From a bacterium (GTDB lineage: Bacteria > Patescibacteriota > Andersenbacteria > UBA10190): a DNA stretch of 5,208 nt. The notes beneath the pieces are model-generated. The model saw nothing but the letters and a program-made list of their open reading frames with translations. It was not told where the DNA came from and did not search any database. Within the stretch, counting starts at the first letter, position 1. The number at the start of each line of letters is the position of its first letter. Of the stretch, positions 4,501-5,208 are shown one piece after another. Location: assembly GCA_002686445.1 (NCBI GenBank), contig NZCO01000004.1, positions 1 through 5,208 on the forward strand, in the 5' to 3' direction. The position numbers were made by a program, and so were the translations under genes.

Positions 4501-4773
4501 ATGTCAAAGCCAAGCCAAGACAAAACAGGCCTCATGTTTCCGATCATCACGGGACCGATTGCAGATTCATGGATGATCCAACGTGGTGGTCCAGAACAGA
4601 CCGGACAGAAAGACGCGCAATGGCTCACACCAGACAGGCGTTGGTCAAGGAATATCTTTATGGGAGCCGGATTCGAGCCTGGCCAGTATAGTCTAGCTTC
4701 CTCTTATTTGCGCGATGCTCAAGCTCGTAATTTGCCAGTGCTGACGCATGACGAGGAAATGGCCAGAGCCTAA
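4501..4773 (+). CDS. Unrecognised 90-residue protein
   Basis: I do not recognise this protein. It is a soluble-looking 90-residue product, polar, with no signal peptide or membrane segment. It starts MSKPSQDKTGLMFPIITG and ends LPVLTHDEEMARA. An aromatic-rich middle contains WMIQRGG, QWLTPDRRWSRNIF and GFEPGQYSLASSYL. The frame is open further upstream to 4399, but the ATG at 4501 is chosen because it lies just downstream of the predicted transcript start and has AAGGTGA 6 bases upstream. The gene is monocistronic: a strong promoter in front and an intrinsic terminator 26 bases behind. It diverges from rpiB, so pathway association is possible but not shown. Confidence 0.75.
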   Translation: MSKPSQDKTGLMFPIITGPIADSWMIQRGGPEQTGQKDAQWLTPDRRWSRNIFMGAGFEPGQYSLASSYLRDAQARNLPVLTHDEEMARA

Positions 4774-4799
4774 TACACTGTTGCGCAAAAGTTCATATT

Positions 4800-4830
4800 G
4801 CCGCCTGGTTTCGACCAGCGGCTTTTTTTA
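4800..4830 (+). terminator. Intrinsic terminator of the orphan gene
   Basis: GCCG and CTGGT pair with ACCAG and CGGC around a TTCG tetraloop, with one bulged C, followed by seven T (4823-4829). It begins 26 bases after the stop of the 90-residue gene and closes that single-gene unit. Confidence 0.93.
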
Positions 4831-4950
4831 TTTCAACTCCGAATTTCCAGCTATGCCTGAAACTGAGGACTGGTGTTCGCCCGTCGTCAAAGGGCTCCCG
4901 CAAGCTCGCAGCGCTAGCGGGGTTGTTGTACCTCTTAATTGGTTGCCGAA

Positions 4951-4971
4951 TTCGTGGGCTCTGCTCACGAA
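4951..4971 (+). repeat. 9 bp hairpin with a three-base loop
   Basis: TTCGTGGGC (4951-4959) pairs with GCTCACGAA (4963-4971) around TCT. One pair is G-U on the plus strand but C-A on the minus strand. No T-tract follows on either side, so it is not an ordinary terminator. It lies in the roughly 220-base gap between the orphan gene and tRNA-Gln, in which I see no gene. Confidence 0.5.
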
Positions 4972-5016
4972 CTGAGGCCCCCTATTGGGATGGGAGCAGT
5001 GGAGCGAAGCGTAACG

Positions 5017-5043
5017 ATGAGGGAAGGAATCACCTTCCCTCAT
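5017..5043 (-). repeat. 11 bp perfect hairpin just downstream of tRNA-Gln
   Basis: ATGAGGGAAGG (5017-5027) and CCTTCCCTCAT (5033-5043) form an uninterrupted 11 bp stem with a 5-base loop, beginning 6 bases past the tRNA 3' end in the direction of its transcription. No T-run follows on the minus strand, so it may be a weak or factor-assisted terminator, or a structure that limits trimming of the tRNA trailer. Confidence 0.55.
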
Positions 5044-5049
5044 ATTAGT

Positions 5050-5119
5050 TCCGGGACAGGGATTCGAACCCCGATTTGGTGGACCAGAACCACCCGTCCT
5101 GCCATTAGACGATCCCGGA
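5050..5119 (-). tRNA. tRNA-Gln (anticodon CTG)
   Basis: The minus strand folds into a complete cloverleaf of 70 nt. The acceptor stem is TCCGGGA/TCCCGGA, the D arm GTCT/GGAC encloses the loop AATGGCA, and the anticodon stem GGTGG/CCACC encloses the loop TTCTGGT, giving anticodon CTG that reads CAG codons. The variable region is AAAT, and the T arm CGGGG/CCCTG has loop TTCGAAT. The 3' CCA is not encoded (AACTAA follows), so a CCA-adding enzyme is needed. Open frames crossing this region on either strand are artefacts of the tRNA sequence. Confidence 0.96.
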
Positions 5120-5143
5120 TTGTTAGTTTGCTGCCTTAGCAAA

Positions 5144-5149
5144 AGTATA
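5144..5149 (-). promoter_or_regulatory. Possible -10 box of tRNA-Gln
   Basis: TATACT on the minus strand lies about 25 bases upstream of the tRNA 5' end, a suitable distance. No good -35 is seen: the closest is CTGGCA at a 19-base spacing. The call rests on position and a five-of-six -10 match. Confidence 0.35.
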
Positions 5150-5208
5150 GGAGAGGCTCTGACTATTCTGCCAGCTGCCCCTCGTAGCTTTAGCGAAGTG
5201 GGGCCATT

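Noticed and set aside
4828..5142. A minus-strand open frame of 104 codons and an overlapping plus-strand frame near 4939-5139.
   Set aside because: Both run through the tRNA-Gln gene and adjacent hairpins and have no supporting signals.
5172..5203. Imperfect GC-rich inverted repeat near the right edge (CCCC...GGGG).
   Set aside because: Only four outer pairs are solid, the interior has several mismatches, and the window ends before its context is visible.

Overview
The window is a bacterial chromosomal segment dominated by the non-oxidative pentose phosphate pathway. Four clear genes lie on the minus strand: rpiB, then rpe, a gap of about 960 bases, then the two halves of a split transketolase (N-terminal and C-terminal subunits). 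Both gene pairs overlap by the four bases ATGA. UGA is used as a stop (tktN, rpiB), so the recoded UGA genetic codes are excluded. The split transketolase, tight overlaps, tRNA-Gln without an encoded CCA and lack of recognisable accessory genes would fit a streamlined lineage such as Patescibacteria. That placement is an inference, and the phylum cannot be fixed from this window.

Layout. 1-337: the 3' end of an unrecognised plus-strand gene and its terminator. 447-2320: tktC and tktN (minus). 2321-3284: a protein-free island. 3285-4384: rpe and rpiB (minus). 4421-4830: a self-contained plus-strand unit with a near-consensus promoter, a 90-residue orphan protein and a terminator. 4831-5208: hairpins and tRNA-Gln(CUG) on the minus strand.

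The island is the most unusual part. It carries three intrinsic terminators, all with the U-tract on the minus strand, at about 2901-2951, 2708-2755 and 2364-2410. In two of them the single irregular pair is a G-U wobble only in the minus-strand RNA, which supports that orientation. Between the first two sits a complete small RNA gene: TTGACG, 17 bases, TATAGT, a predicted start near 2850, a hairpin at the 5' end, and a strong terminator. This is a predicted RNA of about 141 nt. Just after its first hairpin, 12 nt are complementary (11 of 12) to the Shine-Dalgarno region of tktN, the next gene downstream. This suggests a local antisense regulator of transketolase translation. A second structured RNA of about 270 nt may follow rpe. 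Two long near-perfect palindromes (2439-2456 and 2651-2670) lie between the small RNA and tktN.

Together RpiB and Rpe interconvert ribulose 5-phosphate with ribose 5-phosphate and xylulose 5-phosphate, and transketolase uses the latter two. A regulatory RNA placed between the two halves of the cluster could adjust transketolase relative to the isomerase and epimerase. All RNA functions here are predictions from sequence.
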